NCBI GenBank assembly: GCA_964400125.1
Contig: CAYNSR010000004.1
Coordinates: forward strand, 62,001-126,000
Length of the DNA stretch: 64,000 nt
DNA from: Micavibrio sp964400125
GTDB lineage: Bacteria; Pseudomonadota; Alphaproteobacteria; Micavibrionales; Micavibrionaceae
Direction of reading: 5' to 3'
Program-made: the position numbers and the translations under genes
The notes under the pieces: generated by a model
Databases searched by the model: none
Told to the model about the DNA's origin: nothing
The model's input: the letters and a program-made list of their open reading frames with translations, nothing else
Shown here: one piece after another, positions 37,603 to 46,135 of the stretch
Position numbering within the stretch: the first letter of the stretch is position 1
How the letters are laid out: every line of letters starts with the position of its first letter

Positions 37603-38610
37603 TCAGGCAGATTCGTTCTGTCCCCACAACCACGCCGCACCCCGGACGCCCGATGAATCGCCATGCCGTGCCGGTGCCAGCGCGGTTTTTACGGTGTCGG
37701 AGAAAGTGTATTTCCCCCATATGTCGGGGACATCCCGGTAAAGGGTTGCGACATTGCTCATCCCGCCGCCGAGGACGATGATATCGGGGTCGAGAGTATT
37801 GATGATCCCGGCCAGAGCGCGGGCAAGGCGGTCGGTATAACGGTTCAGCGCGGCGCAGGCTTTTGGCTCGCCATCTCTGGTGGCGGCGATAATATCATGG
37901 GTGGATTTTTCTTCGCCTGTGACGCGGGCGTAATCGTTTTTGAATCCCGTTCCGGAAATCCATGTTTCAAGACACCCGCGCCGTCCGCAAAAACAAAGCG
38001 GTCCCGGGTATTCCGATGTTTCAACATCGTCCGCAAAATAGGTATGCAGTTTTTCCTGACCCGCCTCGAAGCGTTCAAAACGCTCAGTGAGCGCCTTGGG
38101 GTCTTGCACGAAGACACGCGGATAGGGAAGGGGATTATGCCCCCATTCCCCGGCGATGTTGTTCAGGCCAGTATGGGCACGGCCATTGATGGCAATGCCG
38201 CCACCGCATCCCGTACCGATAATCACGCCGAAGACAAGCGCATGCCCTTCTCCTGCACCGTCAACGGATTCGGATACGGCAAAACAATTGGCATCGTTTT
38301 CAATGCGGACTGGACGTTTCAGGGCTTCGCCAAGATCTTTGTTCAGCGGATGGCCGATGATCCATGTGCTGTTGGCGTTTTTGACCAGACCTGTTTCCCG
38401 TGACATGGTTCCGGGGATGCCAATTCCCACGGTTCCTTTCAGGCCCAGCGTTTTTTCGGCTTGCTCGACCAGTCCGGCCAGCGCCTTGACTGTGGTGCGA
38501 TAATCGCCGCGCGCGGTCGGGATACGCTGGCGATAAAGTTCCTTGCCGTTGTTTTTATCAAGGCAGATGATTTCCGTCTTGGTCCCGCCAAGATCGATTC
38601 CAATGCGCAT
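37603..38610 (-). CDS. mak: ROK-family fructokinase/mannokinase
   Basis: A 335-residue sugar kinase that closely resembles E. coli Mak: MRIGIDLGGTKTE, GTVGIGIPGTMS, VKNANSTWIIG, IENDANCFAVSE, GVIIGTGCGGGI, EWGHNPLPYP, the zinc motif CFCGRRGCLETWISGTGF and the C-terminal HGDSSGVRGAAWLWGQ. There is an insertion of about 30 residues before the zinc motif compared with Mak. It should phosphorylate fructose (or mannose) at C6, supplying the substrate of the neighbouring isomerase-like cupin. Confidence 0.92.
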   Translation of the reverse strand: MRIGIDLGGTKTEIICLDKNNGKELYRQRIPTARGDYRTTVKALAGLVEQAEKTLGLKGTVGIGIPGTMSRETGLVKNANSTWIIGHPLNKDLGEALKRPVRIENDANCFAVSESVDGAGEGHALVFGVIIGTGCGGGIAINGRAHTGLNNIAGEWGHNPLPYPRVFVQDPKALTERFERFEAGQEKLHTYFADDVETSEYPGPLCFCGRRGCLETWISGTGFKNDYARVTGEEKSTHDIIAATRDGEPKACAALNRYTDRLARALAGIINTLDPDIIVLGGGMSNVATLYRDVPDIWGKYTFSDTVKTALAPARHGDSSGVRGAAWLWGQNESA

Positions 38611-38620
38611 GGGGAGTCCT

Positions 38621-39139
38621 TTAAGGCTTTACGCTGCCGGATGGCGTGGGTTTCTTTGGCACAAACCCGATTTCCTTCAGTATCTGGTCAAACAGTGTGA
38701 CGCTCGCAACGATCTTTGGATCGGTCGACGTTTCCGTCGGGCGGCCATAGAGGTCTGTGCCGAAGCGGTGAATGTCTTTCTCCCGGCAGAGGCCTTCTTG
38801 CAATTCCTCTACGACGCAAGGTACGCCCCCAAGGTTGGCCATGGTATGCACGCTGCCGACGGGGATGCGCACATCCTGACCGGCGCTCAGCTCCATGCGC
38901 TGTCCATCCAGCAGGACTGTCAATGTTCCCGCCTTTACAACCCAGTGCTCACGGCGATGATCGTGTGACTGAAGAGACAGCGCATTGTTTGGTTCAACCC
39001 GGATATGCTTGCTGCAAAACTCTTCTCCGGCGGCATTCGTCCCGGCATCCAGAACGCGCCAGTAACCCCATGGGGTGTTGGCTTCTTCACCAATGGTGTA
39101 ACCGGTCATTTGACCCACTGTTTCAAAGGCTTCGCTCAT
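38621..39139 (-). CDS. Phosphomannose isomerase-like cupin (type II, stand-alone)
   Basis: A 172-residue protein equal to the C-terminal cupin of bifunctional AlgA/ManC enzymes, without the GDP-mannose pyrophosphorylase part. Visible: TPWGYWRVLD, CSKHIRVEPNNALSLQSH, metal-binding DHRREHWVV and IPVGSVHTMAN, and DIHRFGTDLYGR. Expected reaction: mannose 6-phosphate to fructose 6-phosphate and back. The start has AAGGAT six bases upstream; two earlier in-frame ATGs are less likely. It precedes mak with a 10 bp gap, so they form a sugar-phosphate unit. Confidence 0.85.
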   Translation of the reverse strand: MSEAFETVGQMTGYTIGEEANTPWGYWRVLDAGTNAAGEEFCSKHIRVEPNNALSLQSHDHRREHWVVKAGTLTVLLDGQRMELSAGQDVRIPVGSVHTMANLGGVPCVVEELQEGLCREKDIHRFGTDLYGRPTETSTDPKIVASVTLFDQILKEIGFVPKKPTPSGSVKP

Positions 39140-39302
39140 TGTTTTATCCTTCATGCCTATCGCACCGCAGCATATATTGTTACGCAAATCTAGTGATTAC
39201 TGAGTGTTTTTTGCTTCCCAGTCAAATTATTTTTGGAGTATAAATGAACACGTTATATTATTCATAATAAAAACATAAAATACACGGACGGAGAATTAAG
39301 GC

Positions 39303-40082
39303 GTGAAAAACAAAACCCGGTTTGCAATCCTGACGGATGTTGATCTGACTTTGCTTCCATCCATGTCCACCGATGTGCCGGCACATCGGCAGCGATTCAT
39401 TACCAAACTGCATGACCGCCTTGGCGGGGCTTTTGCCCTTGTGACTGGTCGCCCGGGTATCTCCGTTGATACGTCTTTCCCGGGCGGTCTTCCGGCATCG
39501 GTCGAACATCATTCTGCCTGGCGTCCGAAAGAAGGGGCGGGGTATATTGCCCTTGCGCCAACCGTTGACGCCCGCGCCCTGACCCAGTTTGCCAGACGCG
39601 AGATCAATGGTTCGGCTCCGGTTTTCGTCGACAAGCGTGAAATACAGGAGAAAAAACCCGGCTTCTTTCTGGAGGAAAAAAACCATTCCATCGCTATGAT
39701 CTTTTCTGTTGTCGCCACTTCGCGTGAATCAATCGATCATCTTGTCAGTATTGCCAATAAGGCGCTTGCCGCGTTCGATCTTGCCGGATCGCATCGTGTC
39801 GCGGTCGGGTCCGATGCGGTTGAAATCGTGCCGCAGGGTTTGAGTAAGATACAGGCTGTCCATCATTTCATGGACACAGATGCCTTCAAAGGAAAAACCC
39901 CGATATTCATTGGCGATAGCAGCGCCGATGCCAACGCCATGAAAACCTGCATGGATGATTATAACGGTTTTGGAATTGCAGTCGGACCAAATATCCCGGA
40001 TGCGCCTTATGTCCTGAACCGGATCGATAATGTTGAATCCGTTTGGAAATATTTGCGCAAATTTGACCGGACATTGGGATAA
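39303..40082 (+). CDS. HAD-family sugar phosphatase, OtsB-like
   Basis: A 259-residue haloacid-dehalogenase phosphatase. Motif I is DVDLTL (both aspartates and the threonine kept, the usual glycine replaced), followed by GGAFALVTGRPGISVD as in trehalose-6-phosphate phosphatases, a cap region, and GDSSADANAM as the acidic motif. GTG is the likely start. No trehalose phosphate synthase is nearby; given the divergent mak/cupin pair a mannosyl or other sugar phosphate could be the substrate. Specific substrate not assigned. Confidence 0.72.
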   Translation: MKNKTRFAILTDVDLTLLPSMSTDVPAHRQRFITKLHDRLGGAFALVTGRPGISVDTSFPGGLPASVEHHSAWRPKEGAGYIALAPTVDARALTQFARREINGSAPVFVDKREIQEKKPGFFLEEKNHSIAMIFSVVATSRESIDHLVSIANKALAAFDLAGSHRVAVGSDAVEIVPQGLSKIQAVHHFMDTDAFKGKTPIFIGDSSADANAMKTCMDDYNGFGIAVGPNIPDAPYVLNRIDNVESVWKYLRKFDRTLG

Positions 40083-40178
40083 ATCCTGATCCGGATTCAC
40101 ACGTTCGATATTTCTTTCCCCTGACTTGAACGGCACGCAAAATATGATCTGTCGTTGCGATAGGACGGGGGCTTCGGT

Positions 40179-41342
40179 CTAGTTTTTGTCAACGCGAAGG
40201 CGGCGGATTTCGCTGCCACCGTCGATGCACAACGCGACCTTCCCGTGTTTCAGGTCAAGGGCTTCGTGGCCGAAGACGTCAAAGCGCCAGCCGCGCATGG
40301 CGGGAATCTCAGCATCGTCGGAACGGGCGAGGGCTTCAAGGTCGTCGGGGCTGGCGATCAGCCGCCCGGCGACGTCGTTTTCCGCCGCAACGATCCGCAG
40401 CAGGACCCGTAACATTTCCACCACAGGGGCCAGATGTTGCGGCAAGGGTTTTTTGCGTTCCTGCGTCGGTATATTATCCCTGCCCATCGCCATCCCTGCG
40501 GCGATGGCATGCAGCAGGGACTGGCCGAGCTTGCCCCGCGCGACGTCTTCGCCGAGACCGCGAATATGCTTCAATTCGTCCGTATTTTGCGGGGCATGGA
40601 CGGCCAGATCGAGAATGGTTTCATCGCGCAGGATGCGTCCGCGCGGGACATTTCGGCGTTGAGCCTCGCCTTCGCGCCACTTGGCGACTTCCATTAAAAT
40701 AGCGATGGCCTGCGGCTTGTCGGTCCGCAGTTTCAGCCGTTGCCAGGCATCATCGGGATGGTTGTGATAGGTGGCCGGGTCGATCAGGATACCCATTTCT
40801 TCCTTGACCCAGTCATTGCGGCTGCGCTTTTTCAATTGCGCGTCGAGGTTAAGATAGACATCGCGCAGCCAGATGACATCGTCGAGCGCGTATTTCAACT
40901 GGCGGTCTGTCAGCGGGCGACGTGCCCAGTCGGTGAATTGCGCACCCTTGTCGAGTTTCTTTTTGCAGATATCCTGCACCAAATTGAGGTAGCCGATCTG
41001 GTCGCCGAAACCCAGCACCATGGCCGCGACCTGTGTATCGAATACGGGGGTCGGGGTTTTGCCGGTCAGGTTGACAAAAATTTCGATGTCCTGCCGCGCC
41101 GCATGAAAAACTTTCAGGACATTTTCATTGGCAAGCAAGTCGAAGAGGGGGGTCAGATCCAGCCCCTGCGCCAGCGGATCAATGGCAACGGCGTCGCCTT
41201 CGGGCGGGGCAACCTGCACCAGACACAGCAGCGGATAATAGGTTTTATCGCGCAAAAATTCCGTATCAATGGTGATAAACGGATGTTTTGCGAGGTCTTC
41301 GCACAGGGCCGCGAGGGCGGATTGGTTGGAAATAACGCTCAT
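40179..41342 (-). CDS. rnd: Ribonuclease D
   Basis: A 387-residue 3'-5' exoribonuclease for tRNA maturation. The DEDD catalytic domain starts FITIDTEFLRDKTYYPLLCLVQVA and includes VFHAARQDIEIF and YALDDVIWLRDVY; an HRDC-type helical domain follows (LAVHAPQNTDELKHIRGL). The start MSVISNQ has AGAGGGGC upstream; the longer frame is rejected. Divergent from aspS across 116 bp. Confidence 0.95.
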   Translation of the reverse strand: MSVISNQSALAALCEDLAKHPFITIDTEFLRDKTYYPLLCLVQVAPPEGDAVAIDPLAQGLDLTPLFDLLANENVLKVFHAARQDIEIFVNLTGKTPTPVFDTQVAAMVLGFGDQIGYLNLVQDICKKKLDKGAQFTDWARRPLTDRQLKYALDDVIWLRDVYLNLDAQLKKRSRNDWVKEEMGILIDPATYHNHPDDAWQRLKLRTDKPQAIAILMEVAKWREGEAQRRNVPRGRILRDETILDLAVHAPQNTDELKHIRGLGEDVARGKLGQSLLHAIAAGMAMGRDNIPTQERKKPLPQHLAPVVEMLRVLLRIVAAENDVAGRLIASPDDLEALARSDDAEIPAMRGWRFDVFGHEALDLKHGKVALCIDGGSEIRRLRVDKN

Positions 41343-41458
41343 GCCCCTCTGTTTAAGCCCTAAAAACCTGAAAACCAAGAGAGATTCTTGACCTTTTCGC
41401 AAAAAAATTGTTCCCTAGGGGCCTTACGCACCCCCTTAAACCAAGGTTTTGAAACGCC

Positions 41459-43276
41459 ATGCACGCTTATCGCACTCACACTTGCGGCCAATTGCGCAAA
41501 TCCGATGTCGGCTCCACTGTCCGGCTTTCGGGATGGATCCACCGCAAACGCGATCATGGCGGGGTGCTGTTTATTGACTTGCGCGATACGCACGGCCTGA
41601 CCCAGTGCGTGATCGATCAGGATTCACCTCTGCTGGCCGAGGTCGAAAAGTGGCGGGTGGAATCGGTGATTACCATTGACGGCCGGGTCAAGGACCGTTT
41701 CGCCGGAACGGAAAACGCCGCCCTGCCGACTGGGGATGTCGAGGTGTATATCGATGCAGCCACCTTGCAATCCGCCGCAGATGTTCTGCCGTTGCAGGTT
41801 GCTGATGCCGATGATGCCGGGGAGGATGTGCGTCTGAAGTACCGTTTCCTCGATTTGCGCCGTGAAGGCATGCATGGCCGTATTCGCTTGCGCAACAATG
41901 TGATTGCATCGATGCGCCGCCGGATGTGGGATTCCGGTTTTCAGGAATTCAACACCCCGATCCTGACCGCGAGCAGCCCGGAAGGGGCGCGGGATTATCT
42001 GGTCCCCTCACGCCTGCATCCGGGAAAATTTTATGCCCTGCCACAGGCCCCGCAACAATTCAAGCAAATGCTGATGGTGGCCGGGTTCGACCGTTACTTC
42101 CAGATCGCGCCGTGCTTCCGCGATGAAGACGGTCGCGCCGACCGTCTGGCGGAATTCTATCAGCTCGATGTGGAAATGGCCTTCGTCACGCAGGAAGAAA
42201 TTTTTGCAACCATGTCGCCTGTGATCGATGGCGTATTCAAGGAATTCGCCGCATGGACCGGGGTGTCTCACCGGGTGGAATGGCTGCCCAATCTGACCTA
42301 TGCCGATGCGATGATGCTGTACGGATCGGACAAGCCGGATCTGCGCAACTCGCTCGTGATTTGCGATGTGACAGACGTGTTCAGGCGCGATGATGTCAAT
42401 TTTAATGCGTTTAAATCGGTCATCGACAAGGGCGGTGTGGTGCGCGCCATCCGTGCGCCGAAAGTTGGCGGCCAGCCGCGCAGCTTCTTCGACAAGCTCA
42501 ATGACTGGGCGCGGGGTGAAGGTGCGCCGGGACTGGGGTACATTTTATTCGAAGGCGTGGAAGGCAAGGGGCCGATCGCAAAATTCGTACCGCCCGCCGC
42601 GCAGGAAGAATTGAAAACAATCGCCGGACTTGAAGATGGCGACGCGATTTTCTTTGTCTGCGATGTTCCATCCAGAGCCGCGAAATTCGCCGGACGCGCG
42701 CGTGACAAAATCTGTGACGACATGGGCAACCGTGAACAGGGTGTCTATAAATTCTGCTGGGTCGTCGATTTTCCGATGTATGAGATGGAAGAAAAAACTG
42801 GAAAAGTCGATTTCTCCCATAACCCGTTCTCGATGCCGCAGGGTGGATTAGAGGCGCTGGAAGGGAAAAACCCGCTCGATGTCCTCGCCAACCAGTATGA
42901 CTGCGTCTGCAACGGGTTTGAGCTGGCCTCGGGCGGTATTCGCAACCACAGGCCGGACATCATGGAAAAGGCCTTCGCTATTGCCGGGTATGACCGCGAC
43001 GTGCTGGAGAAAAAATTCGGCGGGATGCTCAACGCCTTCCGTTACGGCGCCCCCCCTCACGGCGGCTGTGCCTTCGGCATCGATAGAATCGTGATGATTC
43101 TGGCGAACGAGCCGAATCTGCGCGAAGTCTATGCCTTCGTCATGAACGGCGCCTATGAAGACCCGATGATGGGCGCCCCCACCGACCCGACGCCGCAGCA
43201 GCTGAAAGATTTGCATCTGAAGGTGGTGCAGCCGGTGAAGGTTGAGATGGCGGATAAGGAAAAGAAGACAGCTTGA
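41459..43276 (+). CDS. aspS: Aspartyl-tRNA synthetase (probably non-discriminating)
   Basis: A 605-residue bacterial-type class II synthetase with N-terminal OB fold (LSGWIHRKRDHGGVLFIDLRD), QLPQSPQ-type motif (ALPQAPQQFKQMLM), motif 2 (FRDEDGRADRLAEFYQLD), GAD insert and motif 3 (GGCAFGIDRIVMI). Residue 33 is histidine and residue 83 is glycine, the pair reported for non-discriminating AspRS of Pseudomonas aeruginosa type, which also charges tRNA-Asn. If so the organism makes Asn-tRNA with GatCAB. Confidence 0.96.
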   Translation: MHAYRTHTCGQLRKSDVGSTVRLSGWIHRKRDHGGVLFIDLRDTHGLTQCVIDQDSPLLAEVEKWRVESVITIDGRVKDRFAGTENAALPTGDVEVYIDAATLQSAADVLPLQVADADDAGEDVRLKYRFLDLRREGMHGRIRLRNNVIASMRRRMWDSGFQEFNTPILTASSPEGARDYLVPSRLHPGKFYALPQAPQQFKQMLMVAGFDRYFQIAPCFRDEDGRADRLAEFYQLDVEMAFVTQEEIFATMSPVIDGVFKEFAAWTGVSHRVEWLPNLTYADAMMLYGSDKPDLRNSLVICDVTDVFRRDDVNFNAFKSVIDKGGVVRAIRAPKVGGQPRSFFDKLNDWARGEGAPGLGYILFEGVEGKGPIAKFVPPAAQEELKTIAGLEDGDAIFFVCDVPSRAAKFAGRARDKICDDMGNREQGVYKFCWVVDFPMYEMEEKTGKVDFSHNPFSMPQGGLEALEGKNPLDVLANQYDCVCNGFELASGGIRNHRPDIMEKAFAIAGYDRDVLEKKFGGMLNAFRYGAPPHGGCAFGIDRIVMILANEPNLREVYAFVMNGAYEDPMMGAPTDPTPQQLKDLHLKVVQPVKVEMADKEKKTA

Positions 43277-43310
43277 TATTGAGCGGATTGTTTTTAGGAT
43301 GACTGTAAAA

Positions 43311-43808
43311 ATGTCTAAATTTAAAAACCTGACAGTCCGTGAACTTTTGAGCCTTCAAGTAGAAACTTTGGATGAGCTGGTTTCTAGAAATATTCTAAGG
43401 AGCGCAAATAAGCCTACTGGCGATTTAGCGGAATATTTGTTCTGCAAGGCGTTCAATTGGAAAATCTCCAATAATTCACAGGATGGTTATGATGCTATCT
43501 GCCAAGAAGGATTTAGGTATCAGATTAAAGCCCGTCAGTTGGTCAAAAATAATCATGGGGAGCGTACGTTAAGTGCTTTAAGGGGGCTAGAAAAGGAAAA
43601 ATTTCATTTTTTGGCAGGTGTTTTATTTAAAAAAGACTACTCGATTCATAAAGCTGCAATCGTGCCATACAAAGTCATAGTCGATAGTAACCCTTCATAC
43701 GCTAAACATGACAATAAACATACATTTTTCCTACGCGATTCTGTCTGGCAGCTTCCGGGTGTAAGGGATGTTACAAAGGAGTTGCAGGCGGCCTTTGAGT
43801 TTTTATAA
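43311..43808 (+). CDS. Putative PD-(D/E)xK nuclease-fold protein, low GC
   Basis: A 165-residue protein with base and codon usage much richer in A/T than aspS just upstream, suggesting acquisition. GDLAEYLFCKAFNW, then GYDAICQEGFRYQIKARQ, has the E...D-x(n)-Q-x-K spacing of PD-(D/E)xK nucleases, and HFLAGVLFKKDYSIHKAAIVPY continues the core. No methyltransferase or toxin/antitoxin partner is adjacent. An alternative ATG at 43299 adds four residues. A dispersed palindrome lies just after it. The nuclease fold is my reading of the motif. Confidence 0.6.
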   Translation: MSKFKNLTVRELLSLQVETLDELVSRNILRSANKPTGDLAEYLFCKAFNWKISNNSQDGYDAICQEGFRYQIKARQLVKNNHGERTLSALRGLEKEKFHFLAGVLFKKDYSIHKAAIVPYKVIVDSNPSYAKHDNKHTFFLRDSVWQLPGVRDVTKELQAAFEFL

Positions 43809-43839
43809 GGATCAAATTCATTTGAATTTAATACTCCTA

Positions 43840-43893
43840 CGTCACCCCGGCGCAGGCCGGGGTCCATGGATTCCGGCCTGCGTCGGAATGACG
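43840..43893. repeat. Dispersed palindromic element (REP-like)
   Basis: The outer arms CGTCA and TGACG and the inner arms GCAGGCCGG and CCGGCCTGC form an imperfect dyad of 54 bp around GGTCCATGGATT. Elements of this form (CGTCAcCCCGG...GGAATGACG) are dispersed in many alphaproteobacterial genomes. Only one copy is in this window. It lies in a 179-bp gap between the low-GC gene and the DUF2946 gene. Confidence 0.65.
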
Positions 43894-43987
43894 AGGTAAA
43901 TGGGTATTTTTGATTTCAGTTTTCGTACATTTACTTTCCCCCAATGCTATCTTGCAAAGAGTATCGTTTCTTCGTAAAAGTTCTGCC

Positions 43988-44368
43988 ATGAAACGCAAGC
44001 ATATACGCATTCACGGCTGGTTTCTCGCTCTCACAGCGGCGATCTTCCTTTCTATTAGTCCCGCGCTTGCGCCGGTTATTTCGGGTTCTTCAAAAAACAG
44101 TTTCATCGAAATCTGTACCGCCTTTGGCGCGATCAAGATGGCGGTGTCCGGGGATGAACACCCGGATAAGGAAAGCGCCGACCACGCACTCTCCAGCCAT
44201 TGCGTTCTTTGCCAGTCGCGGCTTGCGGTATTGTTGTCGCCGCCGCAGGCCGTTGTGTCTGTGCGGGTCGCCTATCTTCCGGTTCAATGGGCGCAGCCGG
44301 AAACGGTTTTCTACGCCCGTGCGCGCATTCTCCCTTACGATCCGACAGGGCCGCCTGCCTCCTCCTGA
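43988..44368 (+). CDS. DUF2946-like small exported protein with CxxC
   Basis: A 126-residue protein with an N-terminal membrane or signal segment (GWFLALTAAIFLSISPALAP), then IEICTAFGAIKMAV and SSHCVLCQSRLAVLL. The CTA-x-G and HC-xx-C arrangement is that of DUF2946, a family often found with copper- or other metal-related outer-membrane receptors. The short acidic/His stretch GDEHPDKESADHALSSH could bind metal. It is 48 bp upstream of the His-rich outer-membrane gene on the same strand. Confidence 0.68.
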   Translation: MKRKHIRIHGWFLALTAAIFLSISPALAPVISGSSKNSFIEICTAFGAIKMAVSGDEHPDKESADHALSSHCVLCQSRLAVLLSPPQAVVSVRVAYLPVQWAQPETVFYARARILPYDPTGPPASS

Positions 44369-44416
44369 TTGTTTCAAGACTGTTTCATTTTTCCTGGACC
44401 TTTAGAGGAGGATTCC

Positions 44417-45418
44417 ATGTTTCTTTATCGTGCTTTGTGCGCGGGCATTTTGTTTTGCACCGCGATTCCAGCTTATGCCGACCACCCCTCGCTTGGTTTT
44501 GGCACGTCAGGGGCTGGGCCGATTATCGCGCAAACTGCGGCGACTTTGCCACAGGGTAAACTGGCCCTAGGTCTGAGCAGCGAATATATCAGGTCAGAAC
44601 GTTTTTCCGATGCTGAACTGACTGCTTTCGCCACCAATCATGTTCATGCTCATAGCGTAGACTGGATTCTGAATACCGCTTTGGGGATCAGTTACGGCGT
44701 CGCCGGCGACCTGACCCTGAATTTGCGCATTCCGCATATTTATCGTGACAATGTCCGGTCGGCGTCGCATGTGCATGGCGGGGGCGGGGTGGTCGTCAAC
44801 AGCGCTGCCGATCACGGCGATTCCGGCGGCATCGGCGATATGGCGTTGCTGGGCAAATACCGTTTCTGGGATGAGGCTTCGCAGCAGGCCGCTATGCTGT
44901 TTGGCGTCAAGGTCCCCACGGGCCGTACCAATGTCGCGCATGATGGTGAATCGCTGGAAGCGGAGCATCAGCCCGGCTCCGGCGCGTGGGACGGGTTATT
45001 CGGTTTCGCGGCGGGCAGCAGGATTGGTCCGGTATCGCTCGATGCCAGCGCGCTTTACAGCCTGACCGGGGAGGGGGTGCAGGACACCAATCTTGGTGAC
45101 CGCCTCTCCTATAATCTGGCGCTTTCCACCCGGATCGGTGGCGGGGAGCATGACCACGGCGACCTTGTGCATCACCATCAGGCCTGGGATCTCGTGCTGG
45201 AACTGAATGGCGAATGGAGCGACAAGAAAAAAGTCTCCGGCGAAGAGGATAAGGAGAGCGGCGGCAATGTTGTTTTTCTGTCGCCGGGATTGCGTTATGC
45301 GCCGGATGAAAACTGGTCGACGCATTTTTCCGTCGGTATTCCTGTCGTCAGCAATCAGGGTGACGGCCACACGGAGGTAGATTACAAATTGACCTTCGGG
45401 ATTTTGCGGGGGTTTTAA
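44417..45418 (+). CDS. His-rich outer-membrane beta-barrel protein
   Basis: A 333-residue protein with signal peptide (YRALCAGILFCTAIPAYA). The mature part alternates hydrophobic and polar residues and ends with phenylalanine (LTFGILRGF), as outer-membrane barrels do; segments such as YGVAGDLTLNLRIPHIYRD and FGVKVPTGRTN match the broad transporter/MetA-like family. Predicted loops are histidine-rich (HVHAHS, HVHGGGG, EHDHGDLVHHHQ), suggesting a metal ligand. GAGGAGGATT precedes the ATG. Likely an operon with the DUF2946 gene. Confidence 0.72.
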   Translation: MFLYRALCAGILFCTAIPAYADHPSLGFGTSGAGPIIAQTAATLPQGKLALGLSSEYIRSERFSDAELTAFATNHVHAHSVDWILNTALGISYGVAGDLTLNLRIPHIYRDNVRSASHVHGGGGVVVNSAADHGDSGGIGDMALLGKYRFWDEASQQAAMLFGVKVPTGRTNVAHDGESLEAEHQPGSGAWDGLFGFAAGSRIGPVSLDASALYSLTGEGVQDTNLGDRLSYNLALSTRIGGGEHDHGDLVHHHQAWDLVLELNGEWSDKKKVSGEEDKESGGNVVFLSPGLRYAPDENWSTHFSVGIPVVSNQGDGHTEVDYKLTFGILRGF

Positions 45419-45453
45419 AAAACGACACCCCCTCCGCAGGCTTGCGAAGGGGG
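45417..45453 (-). terminator. Rho-independent terminator of hsp20
   Basis: On the minus strand a 10-bp stem with one mismatch (arms 45428-45437 and 45444-45453) is followed by a run of six T residues interrupted by TGTCG. It lies just beyond the hsp20 stop and abuts the stop codon of the convergent outer-membrane gene. Confidence 0.6.
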
Positions 45454-45479
45454 GAACATGCTCAGGGCCGGATACGATC

Positions 45480-45983
45480 CTACTCGGCCTTGATACTGAT
45501 TTTCCTGCTGCTCGGTTCGGCCTTTTGATTTTTGCCGATCTCGATTTGCAGGACACCGTTCTTCATCGTCGCATTGACGGATTTTTCATCGATATCGCCG
45601 GGCAACTGTAGAACGCGCCTGAAACTGCCGTAGCGGCGCTCGACCCGGTGGAAGGTTTTGCCTTCGCTTTCTTCTTCCTGAAGCTTCTCGCCTTTCAGCG
45701 TCAGGACGCCTTCCGACAGCGACAGGTCGATATCTTTCTCTTCCAGTCCGGGAAGTTCGGCGGTGATCGTATAGGCCTTGTCGGTTTCTGCTACATCCAG
45801 ACTGAGGCCAACCTGACCCATATCGGGTGCTGCCATCATTAGCGGGGAACGAGCGAAAGTATCGTTGAAAAAGCTGTCAAAGATACGATCCATTTCGCGG
45901 TGGACATCCTCCCAGCCGCGCAAGGCTGCTGTGCCGGTTGTGCCCGGCTTACGCTGGAAGGGAACGAGATTGGGTAGGGACAT
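45480..45983 (-). CDS. Small heat shock protein, Hsp20 family
   Basis: A 167-residue ATP-independent holdase chaperone. The alpha-crystallin domain begins LSLDVAETDKAYTITAELPGLEEKDIDLSL and continues with VLTLKGEK, RRYGSFRRVLQLP and the conserved A-x-x-x-NGVL-type motif (ATMKNGVLQIEIGK); the C-terminus has the I-x-I tail RKISIKAE. The N-terminal region WEDVHREMDRIFDSFF is typical. AAAGGAG precedes the ATG. Monocistronic with its own promoter and terminator. Confidence 0.95.
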   Translation of the reverse strand: MSLPNLVPFQRKPGTTGTAALRGWEDVHREMDRIFDSFFNDTFARSPLMMAAPDMGQVGLSLDVAETDKAYTITAELPGLEEKDIDLSLSEGVLTLKGEKLQEEESEGKTFHRVERRYGSFRRVLQLPGDIDEKSVNATMKNGVLQIEIGKNQKAEPSSRKISIKAE

Positions 45984-46075
45984 GATTTTTCTCCTTTATC
46001 CATCTGTGGGTTGAGACTGGATCGGACCCGGTCAAGCCCCCGTCTGGGCGACCTGATTGGATCCTTACAAGAAGA

Positions 46076-46104
46076 AAGATAATCACCGCCCCGACCGAAA
46101 TCAA
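46076..46104 (-). promoter_or_regulatory. Promoter of hsp20
   Basis: On the minus strand TTGATT (46104-46099), 17 bases, TATCTT (46081-46076), about 90 bp before the hsp20 ATG. The -35 is preceded by CC to give CCTTGAT, which also resembles the CTTGAA -35 of alphaproteobacterial RpoH promoters; which sigma factor is used cannot be decided. Confidence 0.4.
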
Positions 46105-46135
46105 GGCGCATAACATATTGATTTTGTTGTATTCT

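Noticed and set aside
45984..46075. RNA thermometer in the hsp20 leader (TTCTTCTT complementary to AAGGAGAA)
   Set aside because: The pyrimidine stretch lies at or before the predicted transcription start, so most of it would not be in the mRNA.
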